Source: Nilaparvata lugens (Eukaryota > Arthropoda > Insecta > Hemiptera > Delphacidae). Taken from it: a DNA stretch of 64,000 nucleotides. Under the pieces are notes generated by a model. That model was not told the origin of the DNA, did no database searches, and saw only the letters and a list, made by a program, of their open reading frames with translations. The stretch's first letter is position 1. Each line of letters opens with the position of its first letter. The position numbers were made by a program, and so were the translations under genes. The DNA lies in contig NC_052510.1 in NCBI RefSeq assembly GCF_014356525.2, positions 51,675,119-51,739,118 on the forward strand. Reading direction: 5' to 3'. Positions 54,351 through 64,000 of this stretch are shown here, in pieces.

Positions 54351-54860
54351 TCTTGATAACATTGACAGGGTTTCACACTTGATTTGTTTCAAGTTATGGT
54401 GAAGCTGTTCAACAGGATAAATACCTTCAAGAACTGAAACTCTTTGCCAAAAAAAATGTTGTTGGGTCTTGACACATTGCGTGCCATAGCAAAATTGACC
54501 TTGGTTACACCCAGGCCAATTTTTTTTTAATAATCTGTCTCCCAATACAGTATTTAACATGGTTTAGGTGCCAAAAAGTGATTTTTATTCTAAATAACCA
54601 CTTTTTTTAGAAATAAGTTGAGGTCGCCGGTGCCCTCATGGCCCATGGAAGACAATATTGTAATCCAAGGCCAGGAGGTCACCAGTGACCTCAATATAAA
54701 TTTTCAGGAATGAGACAAAATAATAAATAACCAAGCATAGAGAGTAAGTTCATTTATTAGCAAGTGAATTTATAGAAAGTATAATATATCTATTAGTCAA
54801 TTTATAGAAAGTATAATATATCTAGGAACAAGTATAAGTTCATTCATAGGCAAGTAACTT
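54351..54860. other. Unassigned; possible continuation of the gypsy fragment
   Basis: A minus-strand frame at 54324-54560 precedes the integrase piece in the right orientation but shows no polymerase or RNase H motif. Two direct repeats with ATTTATAGAAAGTATAATAT occur at about 54768 and 54801. Confidence 0.35.
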
Positions 54861-54861
54861 A

Positions 54862-55330
54862 TTTGTGAGACTCTTGAAAGCAGGTCATGCAAAAGAACTT
54901 TTCACACTCTACACACAAAGTTGATATTTTCTTCACATTTTTCTGATCATAATCCCTCCCCTTCTCACTAGATGCATTTTGGTAACAAGTAGTGCACATC
55001 TGTCTTATTTTCTGTTGCTCCTATCTCTTTTAGGATTCTCAATGAGCTTGTGACTTGTTCTTTTTGGAATTTCCATTTTTCATCAATACTATTTTTGGCC
55101 TACTCTTTGGGAAATTCCCCCTCACATGCATTATTTCTGGGCAAGGGGATAAATAATAACATTTTTTACTAGAAGGCCTACTACAGTTCTCTACTTGTGT
55201 CAACAAAGGTCTGCCCATTTGTTGATATGCCCTTGGCTGCTGGTCAGTGCATGAAACCTCAGCTGCAGGCTGTTTATATGGTTTTTTATGTGGTGGGGGG
55301 GGGGGGGTTAAAGGAAGAGGATTTGTGGAA
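54862..55330 (-). pseudogene. piggyBac C-terminal zinc-finger fragment
   Basis: On the minus strand 54862-55012 encodes RQMCTTCYQNASSEKG, then STLCVECEKFFCMTCFQESHK and a stop, the CxxC...CxxC...CxxC layout of the piggyBac C-terminal cysteine-rich domain. The preceding frame (55039-55330) is lysine- and proline-rich and could be the linker before it, but a frame break lies between them. The catalytic core is absent. This is a separate remnant from the one at 59.7-60.7 kb. Confidence 0.6.
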
Positions 55331-55644
55331 GGGGGGGGGGTGGAATTCAAAGGAGGAGAGTTAGGCAGTAAAAGCTCGCCTCTCAGGATGACGGGGATCT
55401 AAAGGATGGATTTGGCTAGAGTCAATGGGGAAGGAAACATGGGGTAGATCGACTGGAATTAGAGGGAACCCAGTAGGTGGTGAGGGAGGAATTGTGGAGA
55501 GGAGTCTTGGTGGGTAATCAGTCCAGAGTGGTGGAGTTGGTGTAAAAGGTGGACAAGGGATAGGAGAGAGGGATCTGTAGCGGTTGGCCAGTCCTGGAGC
55601 TCCTTGGGAATGAACCCAGTCGGTGGCAAAATGGCTGTAACATT
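55331..55644. other. No recognised gene; proline-rich minus-strand frame
   Basis: G-rich plus strand with GGGGGGGGGG runs (55297-55307 and 55331-55340). The minus-strand frame 55361-55663 is proline-rich through composition and overlaps the start of the PHF7-like gene on the other strand. Confidence 0.4.
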
Positions 55645-57130
55645 GTGCTCGGTCCGGTGACATCTTGGGTCACAGCTGCAAATTTATTGTCGAAAGTGCA
55701 ATGTACATTCTGTAGTGGCGCTGGGGCCAACATAAGATGTCAGACCGCAAGGTGTAAAGTTGTGTTTCATTACCCATGTGGCGTCAAAAACAATTGTTCT
55801 CATAAGTTTTTGGGCCAGTTCTTATCGTATTGTTCTAAGCACTGCGTAACACAGAAAATACCAAAACAGGTGTTCGATATGATAAAAGGTGTTCAATTGG
55901 AGTGTGTTGTCTGCTTGGAGAATGTTGAGCTCAACAATAACACCATCTGGGCACCATGTTGTAAAAGGAATGCATTTTTTCACAGACAATGTCTACAGGG
56001 ACTTGCTTTCATCTTTGGAAGCTATGCTTTGGAATGCCCGTTGTGCAACAATCAACAAAAGTTAGTTTTCAAAGGTTTTAGTGGACAATGGAATTTTTAT
56101 TCCAGAACAAGATGCATCTTGGGAAACAGAACCGCGTGCCTTTAAAGAACTGTTGGAACGCTATTCTTGTTGCGATGCGGTGAAATGTGTCTGTCGGAGG
56201 GGACGTGATTTCACTGACAACAATATAAACTCGATGTGGCAAATACTCCTGTGCTCCCTGTGCGGTTCGCAGGGTACAGGAAGTGCCTTATGTCTAGGAC
56301 AAAAACTAGATGGGAGTGTGATACATGCCAGAGCGCAGAAAGGACAGAGGACAGACCACCCCAAGTGGCCACCCCGATTACAGCTCCAGTCCTGGACCTA
56401 GCTGATGATGCCAGCACAGATTCTAATATCGAAGTTATAGACTGTGATGGTTATGAACCTGCCTCAGTCACACCCTGCCTTGAACAAAGAAGTTCCTGAA
56501 GTTCCTGAGAATACCTCAACTTTCATAATTCCCGATAGGCATCACCAACAAAGCAATTTGAATGATGACAATGACTCCAACAATGAAGATAGTGACTATC
56601 AAAATATTTCTATCGAAAGAAGAAACAATGAAGATAGTGACTGTCAAAATATTTCTATCGAAAGAAGAAGTTTGAAGAGGAAAAGATCAAGTGATGAAAG
56701 TTTTCATTCAGAGAAAGTCTTTGCTTCAAACTTCAATGTAGCCAAGGTAGAAGAGCAAGCTTCTAGTAGTTCACAATCAGAAGATTCAATTATTAAAGAT
56801 TTGAAGGAGATGAAACCTTTTGAATCGTGCCCTATAATAATTGACAATTTGGATGATGAAGGTGCCAACATAATCAGCATTGACTCTGATGATGATGATG
56901 ATGATGATGTGATTGAGGTCACCGATAATTTTACTCTGATCTCACTGACAGCAGTGATGAGAAACAGTGAAAACAACAATAGTCCTAGAGTGGTTGGTGT
57001 CATAGGTTCTTCACTGGTGATGTTCATCCCCAGTCCAGCCAAAACATCAACACCAACATCAGCATCAGCATCAGCATCAGCATCAACATCAACATCAGCA
57101 TCAACATCAACATCACTCAACTCATATTAA
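55645..57130 (+). pseudogene. PHF7/G2E3-like ePHD-RING protein, frameshifted
   Basis: Frame one (55645-about 56075) has an extended PHD part (CTFCSGAGANIRC, FHYPCG, YCSKHC) followed by a RING-like part (CVVCLENVE, FFHRQCLQGLA, CPLCNN). Frame two (56081-about 56310) continues with NGIFIPEQDASWETEPRAFK and CSLCGSQGTG. Frame three adds TRWECDTCQSAE, and frame four (56444-57130) an acidic Ser/Asp-rich tail with (GAT)n and (CAWCAT)n tracts and an AATAAA at about 57180. The order matches PHF7/G2E3, chromatin reader and ubiquitin-ligase proteins. Three one- or two-base shifts break it and no introns separate the parts, suggesting a retrocopy. Alternatively it is a real intron-poor gene with sequence errors. 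No ATG starts the first frame, so the N-terminus is missing or in another exon. Confidence 0.72.
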
Positions 57131-57312
57131 TCAGATCAGGTGACTGTTCCGTTCCTCATGTCTATGTTTGTATTTGATCAATAAATGATGTCCAGTGAGC
57201 TTCATTTCAATGTGTTTGCTATTTCAATATTAGAAAACGACTCTATCAGTAACCCACCAATGGGCTTTTGGTTACAATCCTCAGTTATGTCACATGAAAC
57301 AGCTACTTTACA

Positions 57313-57445
57313 CTGAAAATGAAAAATGTACACTACTTGATGTTAGCAAAATTTTGTAGTTTTTTATTTGTATTAAAAATGTACACTTGATGTTAGCAAA
57401 CTTTTTTTTATATGAAAAATGTACACTTGATGTATGTTAGCAAAA
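57313..57445. repeat. Three-copy repeat AAAATGTACACTTGATG
   Basis: AAAAATGTACACTTGATG followed by TTAGCAAA occurs three times with T-rich spacers, in the 3' flank of the PHF7-like sequence. Confidence 0.8.
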
Positions 57446-57520
57446 TTTTTTAGTTTTTTTTGTAGTTTTTTATTTTGTCATTTTAAACCCTCTGTTGAGT
57501 ACCTCAAGTTTTTAAATCAA

Positions 57521-57929
57521 TATATCTATTATGTTTCTCTGCTTCTGTTTTATTATGTTTCTTTGTATTTATTATGTTTTTCTGTTTATTGCATTGTGAA
57601 GTACATTAGGACTGTATTGATTGTAATTATAACGAAGTATGTAATTTCACCTTGCAACTGTGTTTGTTCTCAATTTAAAAAAGAATTATAAGAATATTCT
57701 TATGTTGATACTAATTCTAAACTATATATCTATTATGTTTCTCTGCTTGTGTTTTATTATGTTTCTTTGTATTTATTTTGTTTTTCTGTTTATTGCGTTG
57801 TAAAGTACATTAGAACTGTATTGATTGTAATTATAATGAAGTATGTAATTTCACCTTGCAACTGTGTTTGTTCTCAATTTAAAAAAGAATTATAAGAATA
57901 TTCTTATGTTGATACTAATTCTAAACTAA
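57521..57929. repeat. Tandem duplication, about 203 bp
   Basis: 57521-57722 and 57724-57929 are nearly identical (ATATCTATTATGTTTCTCTG at the start, GATACTAATTCTAAACT at the end). A frame at 57434-57691 is chance. Confidence 0.85.
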
Positions 57930-58512
57930 AAACTTAGATATCAAAAATTGTATTTTTTATTTTTCTGCCATTTAAATCAGTTTCAAAACAATCAGTAAGT
58001 AGGCCTACTTATGACTGTTGTAAAAATGTATTTTAAGTAATTTTACTAGGCTTCTCTGCTTATGAGTATCTCTGTTTATGAGTATCCTATAGTCCTAATA
58101 GATTGTCAGTATTTAATTTTTAATTGAAATATTTTAAAACTACCAAAGAGATATTTTACAAAACAAAATCAAATTAATATCAAATTTCCTCTATAGTAGG
58201 CTACCGAGTGGAGACACTTCCATAAATATTGTTAATTATAATAGTTAATTGAAAACTTATTTAATGCACACTTTCAGACGCTTGCACGAAAACCATTAAG
58301 ATCTCAATAATTACCCCTGAGCATTGGTGGCTGAATTTTCTTCAATCAGTTATATTAATTAAATTTGTAAGCTTCACTAGCAGTGTTGAACAGTATTTTG
58401 AATGTTCAACGAAATTCAATTAAATAACAATATTTTATAACTTTTCTCATCTAAACTCTAAGATGAAGTTTTTGATAATTACCTGAATAACTGACGTGAC
58501 ATTGTTTTTTTC
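57930..58512. other. No recognised gene
   Basis: AT-rich, short frames only. Confidence 0.5.
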
Positions 58513-58515
58513 TTA

Positions 58516-59434
58516 GGCCGGGATTACACGGTCAAATGTTTTATAAAAGATGATGACCATCTTTTATAAAATATTTGAATACTGATTCTTTTATAAAACA
58601 TTTCGGAATTATTACACTGTCAAGAGATCTTTGTCAAAGATCTTTGTATTTTTTAATTCAACTTATCAAGTATAAACTTTTTATTTCAATTGTAGCAAAA
58701 CAATGGATGATGAAGAATTCTATTCCTGTGCAGGTATACTTAGTGCTGTCTTGTCAATATCACTTATCCTGAAAAAAAAAGACAACGTCATTGTAATTGT
58801 TTAATGTACATTACAACAGATACAGTAGAGATAAATAGAGAAATTCTAACCGACATAAACTTTACATTGGGGTTGTAATAATGTCAGTTAATCCATAATA
58901 TTAACCTCATCGTACATGTATATATTTTTTAATAAACTACTTGAAACAAAATTATTTTCTTACCTTCATTTTTTCTGACAGAAATTGGCTTCTAAGACCA
59001 TTTATTTTCTTCTTGATGTCATCATGTGTACATCCAGGTCTTACAAGGTTTATATTTTCGGCAATTCTTTTATAAATTGATTGTCTTAATAGTCTATTTT
59101 TATAATCTTGATGTTTAGGATTAAATAGACTTTCATGATTTTCATATTCGGAAATAAGGAGCTTAGTGGTTTCAACACACCAAGTGTACTTTGAAGACAT
59201 TTCATTCAAATTAAAAACTAATCTGAAATAAAACTAACCTCAATCAAATTAACATCACCTGAAATTCAGAATCTCAACTTTTATAAAAGATAATGCCAAC
59301 CTATTATCTTTGATAAAATAAATTTTATAAAAGAAATCTTTTATAAAATATGGCCTATTAGACTATCAAATATGTTTGTCAAATATCTTTTATAAAAGAT
59401 CTTTCATAAAACATTTGACTGTGTAATCCCGGCC
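58516..59434 (-). mobile_element. PIF/Harbinger-type element, 919 bp, carrying only a MADF gene
   Basis: The ends are inverted repeats: GGCCGGGATTACACGGTCAA on the left, and the reverse complement of the right end reads GGCCGGGATTACACAGTCAA. The match continues through ATGTTTTATRAAAGAT for about 36 bp. TTA lies on each side (58513-58515 and 59435-59437), the 3-bp TWA duplication typical of PIF/Harbinger. Internal words TTTTATAAAA and AAGATCTTT recur many times near both ends. The DDE transposase gene is absent, and the only gene is a MADF exon on the minus strand. A diverged relative of its right end lies at 13091-13195. Confidence 0.85.
58964..59209 (-). CDS. MADF-domain protein, first exon, inside the Harbinger element
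   Basis: It starts at the ATG at 59209 and runs about 82 codons to a consensus donor (GTAAGA after 58964). It shows a near-complete MADF domain: WCVETTKLLISEYENHESLF, then YKNRLLRQSIYKRIAENIN and DDIKKKINGLRSQFLSEKMK. In PIF/Harbinger elements a Myb/SANT-type protein encoded beside the transposase helps bind the element's ends and bring the transposase to the nucleus. Here it is left alone with the terminal repeats. A second exon within the remaining 450 bp was not recognised. The frame is undamaged. Confidence 0.7.
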
Positions 59435-59437
59435 TTA

Positions 59438-59681
59438 GTTTTGACAAGTCTAGGATGAACTTTGATACCATTTCAGCTCAAATTTTCAATAGTTATAGAA
59501 ATAAAGGAAATGCAAGTATAGATATACTAGGTATGAATAAAAGTAGAAATCAATTATACATATTAGAAAAATAATTGAGAATATAATATTTCATAGGGCT
59601 ACACGCAAAATTAAAAAAAAACAATGATAATAAAAAATAATAATAAATTGGAGGATAAATATTGCCATAAAACAGTTTTTT
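59438..59681. other. No recognised gene
   Basis: Short AT-rich spacer between the Harbinger element and the piggyBac remnant. Confidence 0.5.
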
Positions 59682-60720
59682 TTATTGGGTCAGATCGACT
59701 TCATGATATTCTGAAAAGCAGTTTGTTTTCTCATTCACACATAACAATTTTTTACAATAGCTGCAAATTGAATGAGGTCGTGACTGTATTTGTTTTTTAG
59801 AACACACTTCACATCGTCCATGGTTTCCCACAAATTTTGGCCAATGGATTCTCCTATTGCTCAACCTAACATCCTTGGGGATTGAAAAGTCTTGTTTCCT
59901 TCTTTTTTGTGGAGCTGATGGTCCTGGGTCTTCTTTGGATCTCATCTTTAGTGTTTGAACGTTTTTCTTCAAAATAAGTCCTTGAGATACCAAACGTTGA
60001 ATCTCCAGCACATCGACTTTCTCGAACATTTGACAATACACAACATATGCATTTACAAAGGGTCCAAGAAACCCCAGAATAGTCGATGCCACCATTTTTT
60101 GGACTTCCTATCTACACAATAAAGTGCCCTAAGGCGATCAGCTCGATCAACTCCCCCCATGTATTTGTTGTAGTCACTGACCACAAAGGGACATGCAATA
60201 TTTGTAGTTTGGTTCCATCCTTCTGTTTCCTCAATACAGAAGTTGCTTGAGACCCATGAAAATTCGATGCCAAGCATACAGCCTTATTATCATGCCACTT
60301 GTAGAATCCAATACCAGTGTTGGAAACTCGGAAATCCCAATCTCCTCTCTTCAGACTTTTATCTGACTGCATGTTTTGTGGATCACCTTTACGGCCAGAT
60401 CTGATAGTGCCACATGCTAGTGTATTCTCCATCTTCAATTTTTCCAGCAATCGGACACTTGAGAAAAAATTGTCAAACACAAGGATTCTGTTCTCCTTCC
60501 AAATGAATTTCGATAGAGACAAAACCACTCTCTCTCTCCAAATTGTACTCTTTGAGGTCCTCTGATATTCTGTCATCTTTCCCCTCATAAACTTTGAATG
60601 ACATAGTATAGCCCATCTGATCAGCAATGCACCAAAGTTTATACCCTCGCTTGATGGGCTTCATTGGGTTGTATTGCTTCAAGCTGCTGCGGCCAATTTC
60701 ATTACAAATGAAGTAGACAG
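59682..60720 (-). pseudogene. PGBD4-like piggyBac remnant, 5' truncated, frameshifted
   Basis: Four overlapping minus-strand frames give one piggyBac protein: SLKQYNPMKPIKRGYKLWCI (about 60600-60700), FDNFFSSVRLLEKL with the second catalytic aspartate (about 60450), YMGGVDRADRL with the third and KSKKWWHRLFWGFLD (about 60120-60180), and a C-terminal zinc finger, CEVCSKKQ, CSYCKKLLC, CFSEYH (59690-59820). Frameshifts lie near 60500, 60240 and 60085. The N-terminal half and the first aspartate are missing, with similarity stopping at about 60720. Related to, but not the same as, the element at 6.4-8.0 kb. Confidence 0.85.
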
Positions 60721-61290
60721 TTTGAATAGCTTGTAGAGAATTTATTATTTAAAAGTTTAGATCATTACTTACATGATTACATAGAAGAATTCTTGAAGTT
60801 TTTGAATGAAATTATATATTTTTTTGAAATCTATTTCTAATAGGTACTGTACATTTAACATGTTTTGTAAATAAAGTTTTTTGTAATCATTATAAATGAT
60901 CTTTGATTTCATTAAATCTGAAATACTCCATCTATTATAAAGTTCTGAATTAATTAATATTATTACAATTTTTAATAATGACTTTAAATACATATTTTTT
61001 AATCCAAAATTGGAATATATTCAATATATTCAGTATAATTGATTCATTGATACTGACTTCTCTGGTTCCTGAGTACAGCAGCTTGAATTTTTCATTCAGT
61101 GCATCTATAATAGAGGCGTGCAGATGGTAAAGGCTGAAAGTACCGGGAGACAAATTTTTCAGTATTAACAAAAAACACTTATCTGCATCATATAATGGCT
61201 TGAAAATTCTGTAAAAAATTGTAGATATGTAATTCAAGGTGCTGATCACGATTATTAGATTTAAAATGAAGTAAATTAAAAGAATTTGAG
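60721..61290. other. No recognised gene
   Basis: AT-rich spacer. The minus-strand frame 60950-61579 runs from here through the LINE in antisense and is a shadow. Confidence 0.5.
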
Positions 61291-61305
61291 AATTACCTTG
61301 AAAAA

Positions 61306-63016
61306 GCTGTAAGTGCCCGACAACGTTGCCTGGAGTAGGATGTAAGGACCGACAACGTTTCCTGGAGTTGGATGTAAGGACCGCCACGCCGACTATAATG
61401 GTGTATGTCCCTGAACTGAATAACAAAAAAACAGTAGGATTGGATGGGGTCTCAAGCAAAATTTTAAAAGAATGTGAAAATGAATTACTGGACCCTTTAT
61501 TGCATCTCCTTAATACTTCACTAGAGCAGGGTATTTTCCCTGATGATCTGAAACAAGGAAAAATTTTGCCAATTTTCAAGAGCGGTGATTCTGAAAGAGT
61601 TGAAAATTATAGACCCATTAGTATTCTAAATGTAATAAGTAAAATTTTTGAAAGAGTAGTTTTAAATAGGCTATTGATGCACCTGGAAGAAATTAATTTC
61701 ATATGTGATGAACAGCATGGGTTCCAGAAAGGGAAATCTACTAAGACTGCAATAGTATCCCTTGTTGAAAGACTAATAGATATAATAGATTCAGGTGAGA
61801 AGGCAGCCGCAATATTTCTTGATTTATCCAAAGCTTTTGATTGTGTGAACCATAGAATATTATTGGAAATACTAAAAACTGTAGGTGTGAATGGTATAGA
61901 ACTAAAATGGTTTGAATCATATCTCATAGGTAGAAACCAGTGTGTTGAGCTTACCAAGGTGGATGGGAATGAAATAGTAAAAATTAAATCTCAAAAACTG
62001 GAGGTCCAGGCTGGAGTACCTCAAGGCTCAATTCTGGGTCCCTTACTGTTTCTGTTGTATGTGAACCAATTACCAAAAGAGTTAAAAGATCACAGAGCTC
62101 TGTTGTTTGCTGATGACACATCGCTTATCTTTAACAATTATTTATTAGATAGTCTTGAAATAAATGCTTTTACTGGAGTACAGTCAATTGTCCAATTCTT
62201 GAAGCAAAGGCAATTAACAATAAATAGTAAGAAATGTCAATTCCTACAATTCAAAAGTAAATATAATTCAGTAGAGGATAGAGAAATAAATGTGTTTGTA
62301 GAGGAAAATGAATTAGACCAAGAAGAGAAAGTAGCATTCTTGGGAATTTTATTGGACAGGAAATTAACATGGCATCCTTACATTGAGAGGATATGTAATA
62401 AGATATCATCTGGGGTATTTGTCCTGCGGCAGCTTGCTAGGCTGAATGATAAAAAACTACTGTTAACTGCTTACCATGGACTTATACTATCTCATATTAG
62501 GTATGCTATTTTAGTATGGGGTAATTCATCTCAACAAAATATGGACAGGGTATTTAAGATTCAAAAGAAGGCACTCAGATGTATAGAGAAGTGAATAGGT
62601 TAGACTCTTGTAGGCCTTTATTTAAAAAGCTTGGTCTATTAACTGTGCCATCTTTGTATGTATATGAAGTTGTAATGCATGTGAAAACGAGTGGTGTGAT
62701 CCAGAATTCAGATGTTCATGAGTATAATACGCGAAACAGAGCAGATTATCATATAATGGGTCACAATAGTAGGTTATTTGAACAAAAACCAGATTATATT
62801 GGTAGGAAATTTTATAACAAGCTACCTCAAATCTTGAAAAGTAATGATGATTTGAAGATTTTCAAAAAACAAATTAAAAAATATTTAGTTGATAGAGCTT
62901 TTTATAGTGTACAAGAATTCCTTTCAAACCTAAACTAGGTTGAACTACTTAGTGTTAGAATTATTATGTAATAACATGACTTGTCTTATACTCCATGACT
63001 GGAGTCTTTAGGACGT

Positions 63017-63060
<44 letters not shown>

Positions 63061-63088
63061 AGCACTTGAAGAAGGCTGTAAGTGCCCG
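61306..63088 (+). mobile_element. 5'-truncated LINE with poly(A) tail
   Basis: The RT-coding part is followed by a short 3' UTR and a pure A run at about 63023-63059. GCTGTAAGTGCCCG occurs just before (61306-61319) and just after (63075-63088) the insertion, with similar bases extending outward on the left and toward the tail on the right. This could be a diverged target-site duplication, although about 16 bases separate the A run from its core. Near the left end three copies of a word like CGACAACGTTKCCTGGAGT are stacked in tandem (61317-61380). Confidence 0.75.
61400..62938 (+). pseudogene. LINE reverse transcriptase (CR1/Jockey-like), one frameshift
   Basis: The frame 61326-62594 covers most of a non-LTR reverse transcriptase: KKTVGLDGVSSKILK, ENYRPISILNVISKIFE, FLDLSKAFDCVNH (motif A), AGVPQGSILGPLLFLLYVN (motif B) and LLFADDTSLI (motif C, catalytic FADD), then the thumb with FLGILLDRKLTW. 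A one-base shift near 62585 moves the C-terminus to 62579-62938, where HEYNTRNR and FYNKLPQILK form the tail typical of CR1/L2/Jockey-like elements. The endonuclease and ORF1 are lost by 5' truncation. The first roughly 25 codons of the frame are tandem repeat, not LINE. Little other damage suggests a fairly young insertion. Confidence 0.88.
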
Positions 63089-63345
63089 GCGTAGAAACAT
63101 TACCATACCCATTTTTACTTGATCCACTTTTCTCGTTATTCACTTGGAATATTATTTGATTCATTTATAATGAATTTGAAACATTTAAAAACACAAAAAT
63201 ATTCTTCCAAAATATTGAAATTTAATGTTCTTGAAATTAATAATGTTCTAAAAATTTGCTAGTCTTTTATTACTTGTCACAATACACTTATACACAATAC
63301 ACTACTTGCCCCACTTTTGCTATTGTCATGTCAAAGAACTTGAGT
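63089..63345. other. No recognised gene
   Basis: AT-rich spacer before the piggyBac end. Confidence 0.5.
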
Positions 63346-64000
63346 TTAACCTTTTTGCTGCACAATTGTTTTTTGCACATAGCCTCTTGCTGCGCAAATC
63401 GACTACAGTCAATTCAACTTTTTTCCTTTGAGCGCGTAAATCGACTTCAGTCCACATCAACAGAAAAACTTCTCCTTTGGTTGGTTGAATCGACAGAAGT
63501 CCCAAGTGGATAAACGCGATGTTTTCATGGCTCTGATTTGTGCTACCACCTAGTGGAATGCCTTTGAACCGACCTTAACAGACAGACTAGTCCCCAGTCC
63601 AGTGACCTAGTCAAACTGTTGAGCTAGTGAGTCGCGAGTATTTCATATTTTGAACATTATATTTCGGTTTATATCAGTTGTAAATGGTGCTAAGATATTA
63701 TGTTAGTTCAAGTTTTTTAAAGTGAGTGTGATTAGTTTTATGATGAATAAGTAATAATTTAGTGTACAGTTTTTAGTTTTGCAGTGTATCATCAATGAAC
63801 AGTAAACAATAAACATAACCTAGAAAAATGAGTAGGTCTACCAGTAGGTCTATATCAGACGATGACATTCTCGAATATTTCAATCACAACAACTATCAAT
63901 CTGGTTCAGAACTTGAAATAAGTTCATCAGATGAAGACACTTACGAAATTACACAGCCATCCACAAGTGCTAGGTCTAGGCCCCCTGTTAGGCCCACTAT
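63346..64000 (+). mobile_element. 5' end of a piggyBac-type element, running off the window
   Basis: TTAA at 63346-63349 is followed by CCTTTTTGCTGCACAATTG, a plausible piggyBac terminal repeat (CCY start). Within the next 150 bp three related subterminal units follow: CTGCGCAAATCGACTACAGT (about 63386), GCGTAAATCGACTTCAGTCC (63434) and TTGAATCGACAGAAGTCCC (63484). A transposase-like ORF starts at 63828. Confidence 0.55.
63828..64000 (+). CDS. Probable piggyBac transposase N-terminus (partial)
   Basis: An ATG at 63828 (context AAAAATGAG) opens a frame to the window edge: MSRSTSRSISDDDILEYFN, then acidic SSSDEDTYEI and a Ser/Pro/Arg-rich stretch. This resembles the start of many piggyBac transposases (acidic, disordered, with an S/R-rich opening and a DDDI/DEEI motif) but no catalytic part is within view. 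The upstream TTAA and subterminal repeats support the assignment. Without the continuation it remains probable only. Confidence 0.5.
   Translation, partial: MSRSTSRSISDDDILEYFNHNNYQSGSELEISSSDEDTYEITQPSTSARSRPPVRPT

Noticed and set aside
55361..55663. Proline-rich protein on the minus strand
   Set aside because: It is antisense to G-rich sequence and to the PHF7-like start; composition explains the open frame.
56704..57120. 138-codon minus-strand ORF rich in Asp/Val/Ala
   Set aside because: Shadow of the trinucleotide repeats in the PHF7-like C-terminal tail.
60950..61579. 209-codon minus-strand ORF
   Set aside because: It runs antisense through the LINE's 5' tandem repeats and coding start and has no independent support.

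Overview
This window is eukaryotic, AT-rich and almost entirely repetitive. It is best read as repeat-dense DNA from an insect, probably a hemipteran such as a planthopper. That assignment is inference. It rests on the mix of piggyBac, pogo/Tigger, PIF-Harbinger, Kolobok-like, LINE and gypsy-type sequences, on several MADF/Myb-SANT exons with consensus splice sites, and on DRE-type TATCGATA promoter motifs. No bacterial gene organisation, CRISPR array, rRNA gene or complete host gene was found.

Layout. 0-3.4 kb: a tRNA-derived SINE head, a frameshifted MADF exon, a CpG-rich DRE-bearing stretch and a piggyBac fragment. 6.4-9.0 kb: a broken PGBD4-like transposase abutting a second copy of the 2.7 kb piggyBac fragment. 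9.0-15.6 kb: a CpG-richer possible host promoter, a Myb/SANT-like exon, small hairpins and minisatellites. 15.65-17.19 kb: a higher-order satellite that happens to be open in one frame, cut by a TG...CA long repeat. 18-23 kb: no recognised gene. 23.4-28 kb: an unknown ORF, the C-terminal end of a pogo transposase, and one full-length uninterrupted piggyBac transposase (573 aa) with palindromic motifs on both sides. 28-29 kb, 34.4-35.8 kb, 41.7-42.2 kb and 47.0-49.0 kb: copies of a composite repeat in which an envelope-like ORF fragment (minus strand) is fused to a LINE reverse-transcriptase fragment (plus strand).

31.2-33.8 kb holds a Kolobok-like element whose empty site is preserved at about 47.16 kb, which gives its ends and a TTAA target. 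35.8-41.7 kb is a pogo/Tigger element whose transposase gene is split by a 3.16-kb TG...CA sequence with a 4-bp ATAT duplication, probably a solo LTR. 44.7-47.0 kb carries another copy of that LTR with its own 249-bp MITE. 51.4-54.4 kb is a decayed Ty3/gypsy integrase split by a 1.74-kb TG...CA solo LTR with a CTAC duplication. 55.6-57.1 kb is a PHF7/G2E3-like PHD/RING pseudogene. 58.5-59.4 kb is a complete PIF/Harbinger-type element (TTA duplication) that carries only a MADF gene. 59.7-60.7 kb is a piggyBac remnant, 61.3-63.06 kb a 5'-truncated LINE with a poly(A) tail, and 63.35 kb onward the 5' end of another piggyBac element running off the window.

The genes do not form a pathway. Their relationships are nesting and duplication: insertions inside other transposons date each other, and paralogous copies inside the window serve as empty-site controls. 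Many ORFs are broken by single-base shifts, several at homopolymers, so some breaks could be assembly errors rather than real decay.
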